Shown: one piece after another, positions 9,982 through 19,379 of the stretch
How positions within the stretch are numbered: the first letter of the stretch is position 1
Layout of the letters: the number at the start of each line of letters is the position of its first letter
Assembly (NCBI GenBank): GCA_002338615.1
Contig: DDIS01000137.1
Location: forward strand, 1-49,369
DNA from: Proteobacteria bacterium UBA1844
Lineage (GTDB): Bacteria; Pseudomonadota; Gammaproteobacteria; Steroidobacterales; Woeseiaceae
Length of the DNA stretch: 49,369 bases
Direction: 5' to 3'
Program-made: the position numbers and the translations under genes
Notes under the pieces: generated by a model
Databases searched by the model: none
What the model saw: the letters and a program-made list of their open reading frames with translations, nothing else
What the model was told of the DNA's origin: nothing

Positions 9982-10620
9982 TTATTCGGACTGGCTAGAA
10001 GTCTTCTCGGCAGCGACACCATGACGCTGTTGCCAGGCGATCAGCAGATTGTTGGCCGGCATCGCGTAAATGCGCTGCCGAACCAGGCCATGACGATGCG
10101 CGAGTTCGGTGATTTGCTCAAGTTCTCGCAGGCCCATTCCTCGCTTGCGTTCTCGTAATGACTGGTCAAACGACTCATTGCTGGCAGTCGTGCAGCGTCC
10201 GTCCCGCTTGAAGGGACCGTAGTAACAAAACATACCGCCATCCCTGAGTATCGAACTGACAAACGGCAACATTCTTTTGCCGGCCGCTTCATTCATGATA
10301 TGCAGGGTGTTGCTGGAGTACACCGCATCATAAATTGCTCCAACCGGCACGGCCGTGTTCATGTCGAGCACGCTGGGTGGCTGCACGTTTGACAGACAGG
10401 CGCCCGCCAGTTGCGCCTTGATACCCTCATGATTTTCGGCAAGATCACTCGTCTGCCAATTCAACCACGGCATTGCAGCCGCAAATGTGACGGCGTGCTG
10501 TGCGGTGCCAGATCCGATCTCGAGAAGCGAGTGACAGTTGGCCAGCTCGAAGCGCAGTACGCCGAGAATGGGTTCGCTGTTGCGCGCACTGGCGGGCGAA
10601 TATGGCGGCGGCCTCGTCAC
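9982..10620 (-). CDS. DUF938 family SAM-dependent methyltransferase
   Basis: A 212-aa protein. Its Rossmann-fold SAM motif is [16 protein letters not shown] (about residues 32-47), and a [17 protein letters not shown] motif IV region lies near residue 100. The [16 protein letters not shown]... [19 protein letters not shown] blocks are typical of DUF938. The substrate is unknown. The GTG start overlaps the orn stop by four bases (GTGA), so the two genes are probably translationally coupled. The SH3 gene lies 85 bp downstream. Confidence 0.85.
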   Translation of the reverse strand: MTRPPPYSPASARNSEPILGVLRFELANCHSLLEIGSGTAQHAVTFAAAMPWLNWQTSDLAENHEGIKAQLAGACLSNVQPPSVLDMNTAVPVGAIYDAVYSSNTLHIMNEAAGKRMLPFVSSILRDGGMFCYYGPFKRDGRCTTASNESFDQSLRERKRGMGLRELEQITELAHRHGLVRQRIYAMPANNLLIAWQQRHGVAAEKTSSQSE

Positions 10621-11180
10621 TCGGACGAAATCTGGGCTGCCTGGTCCAGCAGGTTTGCGCGATACCAGGCAAGTTCGGCGATCGAATCACGAATGTCAGA
10701 GAGCGCACGATGCGCCGATTCCTTGTTGAAGCCGGCGGCGACCCGGGGTGCCCATAGTTGCGCGAGGATCTTCAACGTACTGACATCTAGATTTCGATAA
10801 TGAAAGAATTTCTCGAGGGCCGGCATTTCACGTGCAAGAAAACGACGGTCCTGACAAATACTGTTGCCGGCCATTGGGGATAAGCCGGCATCGACCCAAA
10901 CCGCCAGGAATTCCAGCGTCCGCGATTCGGCCTCGGCCAGCGTCAAATGACTTTCCAGTACCCGGGCTGTGAGACCCGATGCCGCGTGCTGGCGCGTGTT
11001 CCATGCATCCATCGCCTCCATCGTGTCGCGGGATTGGCCGATTGCGAGCACCGGTCCTTCCGCGAGCTCGTTGAGGTTTTTGTCCGTGACAATCGTCGCG
11101 ATTTCAATGATCGTGTCATGAGCTGCGTCGAGCCCGGTCATCTCGAGGTCGATCCAGACCAGGTTGGTACTTTTATCCAT
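10617..11180 (-). CDS. orn: oligoribonuclease
   Basis: A 187-aa DEDDh 3'-5' exonuclease that finishes RNA decay by degrading 2-5-nt RNAs, including pGpG from c-di-GMP turnover. The ATG at 11180 gives the family N-terminus, [12 protein letters not shown] with Asp11 and Glu13; the open frame upstream is not family-like. Further motifs are [20 protein letters not shown] and [11 protein letters not shown] with the catalytic His and Asp. Divergent from rsgA, the usual neighbour in gammaproteobacteria, with 158 bp between start codons. Confidence 0.96.
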   Translation of the reverse strand: MDKSTNLVWIDLEMTGLDAAHDTIIEIATIVTDKNLNELAEGPVLAIGQSRDTMEAMDAWNTRQHAASGLTARVLESHLTLAEAESRTLEFLAVWVDAGLSPMAGNSICQDRRFLAREMPALEKFFHYRNLDVSTLKILAQLWAPRVAAGFNKESAHRALSDIRDSIAELAWYRANLLDQAAQISSE

Positions 11181-11338
11181 GGCCCAAGTGTAAATGGGCG
11201 AGGTGTAACTCGCCAGCGGCGCCAGCGGCAATTTTGACCCAGCAGCTTGCACCCGCCGGCGCACGGCGAAGCACAGCGCACTGGTGTGATATGCGGGTTG
11301 GTGGGCATACTGCCGAATGGATTGACAGACGACCGGCG

Positions 11339-12238
11339 ATGCCAGATACAAATGCAACCGTAACCGCAACCTACAGCCGGCGTATGCGACTGCTGCTCGA
11401 CACGGGCCAGGAAGTCGGTGCGCGCATTCACGGCAAGAAACTCAAGACGGTGTGCGCCGATCGTGTACGTGCGGAGCCGATTCCCGGGGAGCCTGACTGG
11501 CTAATTACCGAGATCGGGGTACGCCGCAACGTGCTTGACCGGCCCGACAGTCGCGGCAACACCGAGGTATTGGCGGCCAACATTGATCGGCTGGTGATTG
11601 TCGCGGCCGGACTGCCGAAGCCCGACTGGTTCGTTCTCGATCGCTACCTCTGTGCCGCGGAGCTTATGCCAGCCGGTGCGCTGATTGTGTTCAACAAATC
11701 CGACCACGAACTGCCAGCGGGGGCCGCGGATGCCCTCGCCGTCTATACAGCGCTCGGCTACGAACTGCTCAATACCAGCGCCACGACCGGACATAACCTG
11801 GCCGAGCTAGGTGCAATGCTTGGCTCATCAACCGCATTGGTCGTGGGTCAGTCCGGCGTCGGAAAATCAAGCATTATCAACATAATATCCGACGGAGCAG
11901 AGCTCAGAACCAGCGCCGTCTCGAACAAGACACGCGAGGGCAAGCACACCACGGTGAATTCGATAATGTTGCCCACCGCAGCCGGCGGCTCGATCATTGA
12001 CTCGCCCGGCGTACGCGACTACGCACCGGTGTTTCGTTCGCAGAGCGAGGTCCAGGCAGGATTCATCGAGATTCAGACGGCGGCAACAGGATGCCGCTTT
12101 GCCAACTGCCTGCACCTGCGTGAGCCGGACTGTGCCGTGAAATCAGGGGTGGAACGTGGCAAAATCGCCGCACGGCGCTACGAGAGCTACAGACGCGCGG
12201 TGGTTCTTGCTGAGCGGGCGCAAAAAAAATATCGATAG
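11339..12238 (+). CDS. rsgA: ribosome small-subunit-dependent GTPase A
   Basis: A 299-aa circularly permuted GTPase that acts in late 30S maturation. An N-terminal OB-fold comes first. The GTPase motifs then appear in permuted order: G4 (FNKSD), G1 (GQSGVGKSS, residues 170-178) and G3 (DSPGVRDY). The C-terminal zinc knuckle reads [14 protein letters not shown]. The ATG at 11339 is chosen because the frame upstream runs into the divergent orn promoter region and lacks family similarity. Confidence 0.95.
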   Translation: MPDTNATVTATYSRRMRLLLDTGQEVGARIHGKKLKTVCADRVRAEPIPGEPDWLITEIGVRRNVLDRPDSRGNTEVLAANIDRLVIVAAGLPKPDWFVLDRYLCAAELMPAGALIVFNKSDHELPAGAADALAVYTALGYELLNTSATTGHNLAELGAMLGSSTALVVGQSGVGKSSIINIISDGAELRTSAVSNKTREGKHTTVNSIMLPTAAGGSIIDSPGVRDYAPVFRSQSEVQAGFIEIQTAATGCRFANCLHLREPDCAVKSGVERGKIAARRYESYRRAVVLAERAQKKYR

Positions 12239-12330
12239 GTGCAATCAGTCGTCAAACCGATATAATTCCGGCCCCGGCGTCACATAGCCACGACATTCTG
12301 GCCAGGCGCAAGAAATCCAGAGAACCCATC

Positions 12331-14082
12331 ATGACAAGCAAGTTAGCTGCCCTTAAACAATGGGTACAAGATGTCGCAGCCCGGACCGAGCCGGCTGCAA
12401 TCCACTGGTGCACCGGCACTGACGATGAATACCAGGCACTGGTAAGCGGGATGCTGGCTGACGGCACGCTCACCAGCCTGAACCAGGACAGCTATCCCAA
12501 CTGCTACCTGCACTTATCGGACCCGAATGACGTTGCCCGAGTCGAGCATCTGACCTACGTTTGCACCTCGAACAAGGACGATGCCGGACCGAATAATAAC
12601 TGGATCGCGCCAGCCGAAGGCCACGACAAAGTCGACGCGCTCTTCGAAAGTGCGATGCGTGGCCGGACGATGTACGTCATTCCCTACTGCATGGGGCCGA
12701 TTGATTCGCCACATTCTCGTTGCGGCGTCGAAATCACGGACAGTCCTTATGTCGTCGTGAATATGAAGCTGATGACGCGCATGGGCACGGCAGCACTTGA
12801 ACGTATTGAGCGCGAAGGAACGTTCGTGAAGGGCCTGCACTCAACCGGTGACCTGGATCCCGAACGGCGCCTGATCATGCATTTCCCGGAGGAACTCAGC
12901 ATCAAGAGCATCGGCTCGGGTTACGGCGGCAATGCCTTGCTGGGGAAGAAATGTCACGCGCTCCGCATTGCGAGTTACCAGGGACGGACGGAGGGCTGGC
13001 TCGCGGAACACATGCTGATTGTCGGGGTGGAAAGTCCAACGGGCGAGACTCATTACATTTGCTGCGCGCTGCCCTCGGCCTGCGGCAAGACCAACCTGGC
13101 AATGTTGATTCCACCGGCATCACAGCCCGGCTGGAAAATCTGGACACTCGGCGACGACATCGCCTGGCTGCATGTCGATGACGACGGCCAATTGCGGGCG
13201 ATCAACCCCGAATCGGGTTACTTTGGCGTCGTTCCGGGCACCAACCAGAAGACCAACAAGAACGCGTTCGACATGATCACCCACGATACGATCTTCACGA
13301 ATGTCGCACAAACCAGCGATCGGGAACCCTGGTGGGAAGGCAAAAAGGTCGGCGAACCCAGTATCGATTGGCAAGGTCGTCCATACGACCCGGCCAATGG
13401 CCCGGCAGCGCATCCCAACTCGCGCTTTACCGTCTCGGCTACCAACAATCCCAGCTATTCCAGCCTTGCCGAGGCCGCCGAGGGCGTGCCGATTACTGCG
13501 ATTGTCTTCGGCGGTCGCCGCAAGGAACTGGCACCCCTCGTTTACCAGTCAAGAGACTGGAAAAATGGTGTGCTGGTTGGGGCTGGCGTTGCCTCCGAAA
13601 CCACTGCCGCCAATGTCGGCGAGGTAGGTGTGGTGCGTCGCGATCCGATGGCGATGAAACCGTTCTGCGGCTATAACTTTGCCGACTATTGGGCGCACTG
13701 GCTGTCTTTTGACAAACGTTCCACCAAACTGCCGAAAATCTTTCACATCAACTGGTTCCGCCAGGATGATGAAGGACGCTTTCTCTGGCCTGGCTTCGGT
13801 GAAAATCTCAGGGTTCTGCGCTGGATTATTGACCGCTGTGAGGGTCGTGTGGATGCCATCGAAACGCCGATCGGCTTCCTGCCAACCGCTGACGGCATTG
13901 ACACCCGGGACCTCGCGATCAGCCAAGAAGCGCTAGAGGCGCTGACGACGATCGATATAGCGCAGTGGCGCGAGGAGATGGCCTCTATCGGTGAGTATCT
14001 TGAGTTGTACGGAAACCGCTTGCCCGACGCTCTGCGCGAAGAACAGCAGCGTGTGACAGAGGAACTCGCCAAAGCGTCGTAG
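12331..14082 (+). CDS. pckG: phosphoenolpyruvate carboxykinase (GTP)
   Basis: A 583-aa enzyme that converts oxaloacetate and GTP to PEP, CO2 and GDP. The GTP-specific family is recognised from its N-terminus (QWVQDVAARTEPAAIHWCTG), the P-loop with the reactive cysteine (PSACGKTNLAMLIPP) and GDDIAWLHVD. ESGYFGVVPGTN and the GYNFADYWAHWL ... FHINWFRQD blocks are also present. Length fits the family of about 600 aa. With ppsA/ppsR nearby it gives the cell two routes to PEP. Transcribed alone, convergent with the cyclase gene. Confidence 0.95.
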   Translation: MTSKLAALKQWVQDVAARTEPAAIHWCTGTDDEYQALVSGMLADGTLTSLNQDSYPNCYLHLSDPNDVARVEHLTYVCTSNKDDAGPNNNWIAPAEGHDKVDALFESAMRGRTMYVIPYCMGPIDSPHSRCGVEITDSPYVVVNMKLMTRMGTAALERIEREGTFVKGLHSTGDLDPERRLIMHFPEELSIKSIGSGYGGNALLGKKCHALRIASYQGRTEGWLAEHMLIVGVESPTGETHYICCALPSACGKTNLAMLIPPASQPGWKIWTLGDDIAWLHVDDDGQLRAINPESGYFGVVPGTNQKTNKNAFDMITHDTIFTNVAQTSDREPWWEGKKVGEPSIDWQGRPYDPANGPAAHPNSRFTVSATNNPSYSSLAEAAEGVPITAIVFGGRRKELAPLVYQSRDWKNGVLVGAGVASETTAANVGEVGVVRRDPMAMKPFCGYNFADYWAHWLSFDKRSTKLPKIFHINWFRQDDEGRFLWPGFGENLRVLRWIIDRCEGRVDAIETPIGFLPTADGIDTRDLAISQEALEALTTIDIAQWREEMASIGEYLELYGNRLPDALREEQQRVTEELAKAS

Positions 14083-14147
14083 CAGCGGCATGCTGCCGCG
14101 ATCCGTTGCACAAGAACGGTGCCGGTAAAGAACAGCGTTGAAAAGGC

Positions 14148-15044
14148 TTAGCCGATCGCTTTGTAGTGAATCGCCAGCGATGCGCCGGGTTCTTCCGCCC
14201 GGCCGAGGCCGATGGTGCCTTCCCCCGAAAGTTCTGTCGAATCGCGGCGCAGGAACGACTCATTGCCCTGCAGGTCCTGCAGGAAGGTGCCATTCGTGCT
14301 TTGGTCGGTCAGCACGAACTTGCCGCGCCGCATTTCAACTTTCGCGTGAATACGTGAAATTAGATTGCCCTTGACGACAAGGTCGTTGTCGTCGGCACGG
14401 CCGATGGTCACACTTTTTTTCTGGTCCGAAAGTTCGACAGTCGCGCTGCGAAAACTCAAGACCAGCCGCGCCACATTGCGGGTTTTGCTTTCCCATTCAA
14501 TCGTGGGCAGCATGCTCGTCGCCTCTTCCGGGTTCCAGAGCAACTCGTACAACGCCACCTCATCCAGGCGACCACGTACCGTCGCAACGTCGATCTGGCG
14601 CGTCTGCTTACTCAATTCCGGGCTCATCTTCTTGACCGTCTCCCCCGAAATGACGATCTGCTTGGCTTTCGCCTGCGACGTCATGCGATTCGCCGTGTGC
14701 ACTGCCGCGCCGAAAATATCGTTCTGCTCCTGAACCACCGGGCCGTAATGACAGCCGATTCGGATCGACACCGGGATACTGTCATCCTTGCGGGCATCTG
14801 CTGAAATGCGGCTTTGCATAGCCACAGAGGCACTCATAGCCTCATCGACGGACGGAAATGTCGACATGACCTCGTCGCCAATGGTCTTGATCACCGTACC
14901 GTTAAATTGATGGGTTGCATCTTTCATGACTTCGAGACAGGCAGCGACGGTTGCGCTGGCCTTGGTATCGCCAAATTTGTCGTACAGCTGTGTGCTGCCA
15001 ACCACATCGGCAAATAGAATTGCTACTTCAAGATCCCGAGCCAT
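14148..15044 (-). CDS. class III adenylate/guanylate cyclase with C-terminal FHA domain
   Basis: A 298-aa cytosolic protein. Residues about 5-175 are a class III cyclase catalytic domain: metal-binding Asp13 in ILFADVVGSTQ and Lys53/Asp57 in VIKTIGDEV. DIFGAAVHTANRM carries the purine-specifying Asp and the transition-state Asn/Arg. Lys plus Asp at the specificity positions suggest ATP, so cAMP. Residues about 205-290 form an FHA phosphothreonine-binding domain (VTIGRADDNDLV, SRIHAKVE, STNGTF). This suggests control through a phosphorylated partner, an inference. It lies 16 bp after the methyltransferase on the same strand, so the two are probably cotranscribed with dusA upstream. Confidence 0.9.
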   Translation of the reverse strand: MARDLEVAILFADVVGSTQLYDKFGDTKASATVAACLEVMKDATHQFNGTVIKTIGDEVMSTFPSVDEAMSASVAMQSRISADARKDDSIPVSIRIGCHYGPVVQEQNDIFGAAVHTANRMTSQAKAKQIVISGETVKKMSPELSKQTRQIDVATVRGRLDEVALYELLWNPEEATSMLPTIEWESKTRNVARLVLSFRSATVELSDQKKSVTIGRADDNDLVVKGNLISRIHAKVEMRRGKFVLTDQSTNGTFLQDLQGNESFLRRDSTELSGEGTIGLGRAEEPGASLAIHYKAIG

Positions 15045-15060
15045 CTGTTTATTTTACAAG

Positions 15061-15879
15061 CTATTTTTCAGCAACGATATAAGCAATCCAGGCCAGGTCG
15101 GCCTCCCCTTTGGCATCTGGCGCGAATTCGCCATTGCCCTCGCCGTCCTCATCCTCGCCTTCCCAGTAGACGGTTACTTTACTGAAGCCGGCTTCAAGCA
15201 ACAAATCACGCAATTCGGGTGCGGTATACATGCGCCATTCGTAGGTAAAGGCCTTCTTGAGCTTCGAGCCATCGCGGAACTTGAAATGAATGTGGCAGCG
15301 CATGTGGTTCGTGACGGGATGAAATTCCGCCTGGTCCCAGATATAGGTAAAATCGTCATATTTGGTCTTCTCTTTCGTCTCCTCGAACGACTCCGGACCA
15401 CCAAACATGTCCATAAACAGCACACCGTCGTCTTTCAAAGCCGCATGGCAGCGCTGCATATAGCGCAGCATCGTCGCACGCTCCTCAAATATCCAGTAGC
15501 TGAAATTAAACGCAGCCAAAAGGTCGACTTTCGGAGTTTCTACGGTCAGAACGTCCGATTCGATCAGGCTGACGCGCGCCTGGTCCTCGGTTGCAAGCTT
15601 CCCAACGCGATTGCGACGGCCCCAGTCCAGAACTTCAGGGTCAATGTCCACACCGATCGCCTGGTATTCGGGACCCTGCCGGACCCATTCGCAGGAAGCC
15701 GCGGAGGTGCCGCAAAAGTCCTCCCGCAAAAGGTAAGCGGTGCGACCCCGGATCTCCTTGAACGTCGTCTGCAGAAACTCGACCTCATTCTCTACGTTCT
15801 GCACGGACATCTCATACAGTTCATGGATATCGGCTTTCTGTGCCATCGTCAATTTGCTTTTCGCGTGCTTGGCGCTCAT
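15061..15879 (-). CDS. class I SAM-dependent methyltransferase
   Basis: A protein of about 272 aa starting at ATG 15879; an upstream TTG at 15912 is possible but has no better ribosome site. A helical N-terminus (HELYEMSVQNVENEVEF) leads to the SAM fold with LREDFCGTSAASCEWV and AIGVDIDPEVLDWGRRN as motifs I and II. LLAAFNFSYWIFEERATMLRYM is around motif IV. The C-terminal acidic loop (WEGEDEDGEGNGEFAPDAKGE) is unusual. The substrate is unknown. It lies between dusA (57 bp upstream) and the cyclase (16 bp downstream) on one strand. Confidence 0.85.
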   Translation of the reverse strand: MSAKHAKSKLTMAQKADIHELYEMSVQNVENEVEFLQTTFKEIRGRTAYLLREDFCGTSAASCEWVRQGPEYQAIGVDIDPEVLDWGRRNRVGKLATEDQARVSLIESDVLTVETPKVDLLAAFNFSYWIFEERATMLRYMQRCHAALKDDGVLFMDMFGGPESFEETKEKTKYDDFTYIWDQAEFHPVTNHMRCHIHFKFRDGSKLKKAFTYEWRMYTAPELRDLLLEAGFSKVTVYWEGEDEDGEGNGEFAPDAKGEADLAWIAYIVAEK

Positions 15880-15936
15880 CGCTGGGGTCTTACTCCTCAA
15901 ATGGTGTGGCAATAGACTTGAATCAAGCGCTGCATT

Positions 15937-16926
15937 CTATGCAGCTTCGGGTATGGCGTCGAGCGCCCTCTGTAAAATCTCGGGTCCCGCACCTGGTAAA
16001 TGCGCGTTCTCGCTGAGATAGCGTCGCCAGGCTCGCGCACCCGGCTGATTGGCAAACAAACCGAGCATATGGCGCGTTATCCGGTTCAGGCGCTCGCCAC
16101 GAACCAGTTGCGCCTCTACATAGGGCATCATCTCCTGCACCAGCGCCGACCTGTCCGGCAGCGCACGACCCGAAATGAAACGGTGCTCGATCTCGGCGAG
16201 AAAATACGGGTCGTGATAGGCACGACGGCCGATCATGACACCGTCCACGTGTTGCATCGCGACTTCGACATCGCTGAGTTCCGCAATGCCGCCGTTCAGT
16301 ACAATTGTCAGTTCGGGAAAGTCGCGTTTGAGCCTGTAAACACGCTCATGATCAAGCGGCGGTACCGTTCTGTTTTCCTTCGGACTCAAGCCCGACAGTA
16401 TCGCGATACGCGCATGCACTACGAATATGCGGCAACCCGCGTTCGCAACTGCGTCAACAAACCGGACGAGGTATTCGTAGTTATCATCATCATCGATACC
16501 AATCCGTGTCTTGACAGTAACCGGAACGTCGCTGGCTGCCTGCATCGCACTGAAGCAGGTGGCTACCAGTCCGGGATTTGCCATCAGGCAGGCACCGAAC
16601 TGGCCACTCTGTACCCGATCGCTTGGGCAACCAATGTTGATGTTGATCTCATCGTAGCCGACGGCCGCACAGATGGCCGCTGCGGCAGCCATCTGATCAG
16701 GATCGCTGCCGCCCAGCTGCGCTGCAACCGGGTGTTCAGAAGAATCAAAGCCAAGCAGCTTGTCCCGGTCGCCATGCTCAACCGCAGCCGCGGTCAGCAT
16801 CTCGGTGTAGAGCCGCGCGCCAGGGCTAATCAGGCGCATGAAATATCGACAGTGGCGATCCGTCCAGTCCATCATGGGAGCGACGGATATTCGTGAACGT
16901 ATTTGCATCTCAGCATTGTTGGTCAT
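15937..16926 (-). CDS. dusA: tRNA-dihydrouridine(20/20a) synthase A, 5' end replaced by island
   Basis: A 329-aa flavoenzyme reducing U20/U20a in tRNA. FMN-fold motifs are visible (VAPMMDWTDRHCR, NINIGCPSDRVQSGQFGACLM with catalytic Cys113, VVHARIA, LNGGI, DGVMIGRRAYHDPYF). The gene is intact, but its first 20 or so codons were most likely supplied by the integrated island. The original 5' end, with a different N-terminus (MAGHSAHSQLSIAPMMDW), sits at 35880-35948. The present ATG has only a weak purine-rich upstream site (AAAAGTAGA), and its promoter must now lie inside the island. It heads a likely three-gene unit with the methyltransferase and the cyclase. Confidence 0.95.
   Translation of the reverse strand: MTNNAEMQIRSRISVAPMMDWTDRHCRYFMRLISPGARLYTEMLTAAAVEHGDRDKLLGFDSSEHPVAAQLGGSDPDQMAAAAAICAAVGYDEININIGCPSDRVQSGQFGACLMANPGLVATCFSAMQAASDVPVTVKTRIGIDDDDNYEYLVRFVDAVANAGCRIFVVHARIAILSGLSPKENRTVPPLDHERVYRLKRDFPELTIVLNGGIAELSDVEVAMQHVDGVMIGRRAYHDPYFLAEIEHRFISGRALPDRSALVQEMMPYVEAQLVRGERLNRITRHMLGLFANQPGARAWRRYLSENAHLPGAGPEILQRALDAIPEAA
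16866..16896. other. left attachment region (attL) within dusA
   Basis: This stretch of dusA codes for the VAPMMDW region and matches 35897-35927 at 23 of 31 bases. The longest identical run is around the ATGATGGA core (minus strand). The strand exchange probably occurred here: dusA bases to the left are chromosomal, those to the right come from the island. Confidence 0.7.
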
Positions 16927-16961
16927 ATTCTACTTTTAAATCAACAAGTTATTGTTATTTA

Positions 16962-16981
16962 TTTTGTACTGATTTTGTACT
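16962..16981 (+). repeat. two direct repeats TTTTGTACT, 11-bp period
   Basis: TTTTGTACT occurs at 16962-16970 and 16973-16981, exactly one helical turn apart, between the dusA start and the integrase gene. Such phased repeats are typical of integrase arm sites or excisionase sites. They may also overlap the promoter now driving dusA. Confidence 0.5.
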
Positions 16982-17013
16982 CGTTGTCGCCCTTTTAGTG
17001 AGACATTGAGCTC

Positions 17014-17056
17014 ATGTCGCACCGATGTCGCACCGATGTCGGGTTCATGTCGCACC
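17014..17056 (+). repeat. four phased 11-bp repeats (ATGTCGCACC), left end of island
   Basis: ATGTCGCACC occurs at 17014, 17025 and 17047, with a degenerate copy at 17036 (ATGTCGGG). The spacing is exactly 11 bp throughout. Two copies in the opposite orientation lie at the other island end (35816-35836), and a facing pair lies at 29523-29551. Position just upstream of the integrase ATG suggests integrase arm-binding sites, autoregulatory operators, or both. Confidence 0.65.
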
Positions 17057-17083
17057 AAAATCAGCAGATTTGAGAGTGTTTTC

Positions 17084-18139
17084 ATGGCCACAATCAAAAC
17101 CCGTCAGCGAAAAGACGGCAGTCTAGCGTATCTCAGCGAAGTCCGAATCAAACGCGGCGGCAGGATTGTTCACAGAGAATCCAGAACATTTGATCGCCGC
17201 ACGCAGGCCAAAGCCTGGGCAGAGTCCCGGGAAAAGAAATTTGCGAAAAAAATTCCAGTAGCAAAGCGCTCGCTGAATTTGACTCAACCAACATTGCGTA
17301 AGGTTCTCGAGAAGTATCGCGAGGATATTTCTGAAGTACGCCCAATGGGTCGCAGCAAGACAAGCAGTATACGGTTTCTTGAAAAGTGCGAGATCGCCAG
17401 GATGACAGCCTGCGAGATCAAGTCATCCGATATAATCGCCCATGTGCGGTCGCGACGACGGAGCGGCGCTGGCCCATCTACCGCAAACAATGACATTGTC
17501 TGGTTGCGAGTGATTTTGCGTTATGCGCGCGCCGCATGGGACCTCCCCTTCGATCTAACCGTAATAGACAACGCCAGCGAGGTACTTAAGGCGGAAAAAC
17601 TGATTTCGAAAGCAAAACGCCGTTCGCGACGGCCTACGACAGACGAGCTCGACGCACTGACCGAGCTCTTCGAGCGACGCGACAAACGACGATCGAATAT
17701 ACCGATGAACGACATCATGTGGTTTGCGATTCACTCCGCACGTCGACAGGCCGAAATTACTGACCTACTCTTCAGCGATAATGATCAAAAATCACAAACT
17801 GGTGCTGTCCGAGACCTTAAACATCCGACCGAGCGTGGCCGAATCCGACGATTCAAGTACACATCGGAAGCGTGGGAAATAATCTGTCGCCAGATACATG
17901 ATGACAACAGGATATTTCCGTTTGAGTCGCGATCGGTTGGCAGTGCCTTCCGCCAAGCCTGTAAGCTACTCGACATCCATGACCTGCACTTCCACGACCT
18001 ACGTCATGAGGCGACCAGTCGTCTATTCGAGGCGGGGTATTCAATTGTTGAGGTGCAACAATTTACACTGCACGACAGCTGGGGGACTTTGAGCCGTTAC
18101 ACGCACCTACGGCCCGAGCAACTTGAAATACGAAAATGA
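17084..18139 (+). CDS. tyrosine recombinase, dusA-type island integrase
   Basis: A 351-aa site-specific recombinase. The ATG at 17084 is chosen because it gives the usual arm-binding N-terminus (MATIKTRQRKDGSLAYL), whereas upstream codons run through the repeat array. Core-binding region about residues 65-170, catalytic domain about 185-340. Catalytic residues by motif: Arg221 in SARRQAEIT, a Lys near residue 246, His304/Arg307 in HDLRH, His330 in TLHDSWGTLSRYTH and nucleophile Tyr339. It sits directly beside the dusA 5' end and reads away from it, matching the known group of integrases specific for dusA. It should catalyse integration and, with a directionality factor not seen here, excision. 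Confidence 0.93.
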   Translation: MATIKTRQRKDGSLAYLSEVRIKRGGRIVHRESRTFDRRTQAKAWAESREKKFAKKIPVAKRSLNLTQPTLRKVLEKYREDISEVRPMGRSKTSSIRFLEKCEIARMTACEIKSSDIIAHVRSRRRSGAGPSTANNDIVWLRVILRYARAAWDLPFDLTVIDNASEVLKAEKLISKAKRRSRRPTTDELDALTELFERRDKRRSNIPMNDIMWFAIHSARRQAEITDLLFSDNDQKSQTGAVRDLKHPTERGRIRRFKYTSEAWEIICRQIHDDNRIFPFESRSVGSAFRQACKLLDIHDLHFHDLRHEATSRLFEAGYSIVEVQQFTLHDSWGTLSRYTHLRPEQLEIRK

Positions 18140-18456
18140 GCGGCGCCCAAGAACTAGAAAAAGTGCGCTAATAGGCTTGGATGGCGATGTCTACTATGCT
18201 ACCGCCACGTCTAACGACAAAGACTGAGGAACTGGAGCATACAGAGAACCACCAACTTAACAGGCGTCACTTCCCGCAAATGACCTGTTAAGAATATCCA
18301 TACACTCACAAACGCTTATAATTCCTAGCTAAAGTTCCGTAAGTTGCCAGTCACCCGCAAAATTCGGAAAACCGTCTATACTTTCAGTTTAGATTCCGCA
18401 AACAATATTTGGCAGCTCCCAGACAAATTACATTTTCGAGATCAGGAGAGACCGTT
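18140..18456. other. intergenic region with one hairpin, no gene seen
   Basis: This AT-rich spacer between the integrase and the secreted-protein gene holds no convincing reading frame. The only clear structure is the inverted repeat at 18256-18292. A TATACT-like -10 sequence near 18378 may serve the downstream gene, but no well-spaced -35 box was found. Confidence 0.5.
18256..18292 (+). terminator. inverted repeat downstream of integrase, possible terminator or operator
   Basis: CTTAACAGG at 18256-18264 pairs perfectly with CCTGTTAAG at 18284-18292, and three more base pairs form inside after a 2-nt bulge. There is no T-tract after the stem, so an intrinsic terminator is uncertain; a repressor or Xis operator is equally possible. 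Confidence 0.4.
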
Positions 18457-19047
18457 ATGCAACTATTATCCATCCTGCTGCTCGCGACGGCATTTTTACT
18501 TTCCACAAATGCGCACGGAGAATCGTTTAATCCGACCGCACCAAGCGCCACCGATATCATTAGAGAGTCGCACTTGAATAGCAGCACTCTTCCCGACGGA
18601 ATCGCGTTTACTCAGAACATGGGGGTTCTCGGTGTCCTTGCTGAGGACGATTTTGATTTTGCGGTTCTTTATCTGGTTGACGATGCTGGATTGAGCGTCG
18701 AGGATGCGAAAAAAATTGTGGCCTCATCAGGCATGGAACTAGCCGCAATTGAATCAGAAGTTTATGCTCAACTACGCGAGTTGGGATGTACTGGAGATGG
18801 CTCGGCAAAACTCTATGATGATCAAGTGTATGCACTCTTTGAGCGCATGTATGAGATTCGTGAGGAGATAGCAAATAGCCACTTAAAGAGCTTTCGTGAC
18901 GGCCTGAACAAAGATGCAAGCGGATTATTCAAGCAGTGGCTGGATGCAAGGAAAGTTGACACTCAATATGTAAAATTTAACTTTAAGAATGCATATGCCA
19001 AAAATGGCGGCAGCGCGGACGCCGATCTTGCTGAAATTTGTCTATAA
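18457..19047 (+). CDS. secreted protein of unknown function (island cargo)
   Basis: A 196-aa protein. The ATG at 18457 has a strong AGGAG site eight bases upstream. Residues 1-22 form a signal peptide (MQLLSILLLATAFLLSTNAHG). The mature part is acidic and helical (FAVLYLVDDAGLSVEDAKKIVASSGMEL...). It has a single Cys near the middle and one at the C-terminus (AEICL), which could form a disulphide in the periplasm. Base composition is clearly more AT-rich than the dusA-side genes, fitting transferred DNA. No family recognised. Confidence 0.65.
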   Translation: MQLLSILLLATAFLLSTNAHGESFNPTAPSATDIIRESHLNSSTLPDGIAFTQNMGVLGVLAEDDFDFAVLYLVDDAGLSVEDAKKIVASSGMELAAIESEVYAQLRELGCTGDGSAKLYDDQVYALFERMYEIREEIANSHLKSFRDGLNKDASGLFKQWLDARKVDTQYVKFNFKNAYAKNGGSADADLAEICL

Positions 19048-19226
19048 ACGGCTGAGACAAGAAGTGAAGTATATTGCCATTTAGACTGCAGTAATTGTCG
19101 CGCGTTGTTCAATCAACACGGGTGTTATGGCTTGGTCAGCAACCGGCCAATTAATTGTGCCGCAGGGCGCGGCTGAAGTTACCTCAATCACTTATGGAAA
19201 AAGCCCAGCTGCTGCAACGTGGGTTA

Positions 19227-19379
19227 CTAAGTTGGATGTGGAGGAAGTGTTGATCGCAGAAGGATCGAATGTAAACACAAGTAACAATTCATGCTCGCGC
19301 TCAGGTGGCGATTGATGTACTCGGCAATCGCCTCAACGTCATTGAGGGCCGCAGGTGACCAGCTTACTCGGATATCCAT
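19227..19379 (-). pseudogene. truncated ParE/RelE-type toxin
   Basis: It starts at ATG 19379, inside the end of the antitoxin gene (ATG overlaps the terminal codons, the usual coupled layout). The first 24 residues match the ParE N-terminus (VSWSPAALNDVEAIAEYINR). After that the sequence loses all family likeness and stops after 50 residues, about half the normal length. The toxin is therefore very probably dead, leaving an orphan antitoxin. Confidence 0.7.

Noticed and set aside
17014..17056. CRISPR-like array
   Set aside because: The repeats are 10 bp with 1-bp spacing, with no spacers and no Cas genes; they are phased protein-binding sites.
19127..19315. 62-codon plus-strand frame
   Set aside because: Overlaps the ParE remnant on the other strand, and composition and start context do not support a gene.
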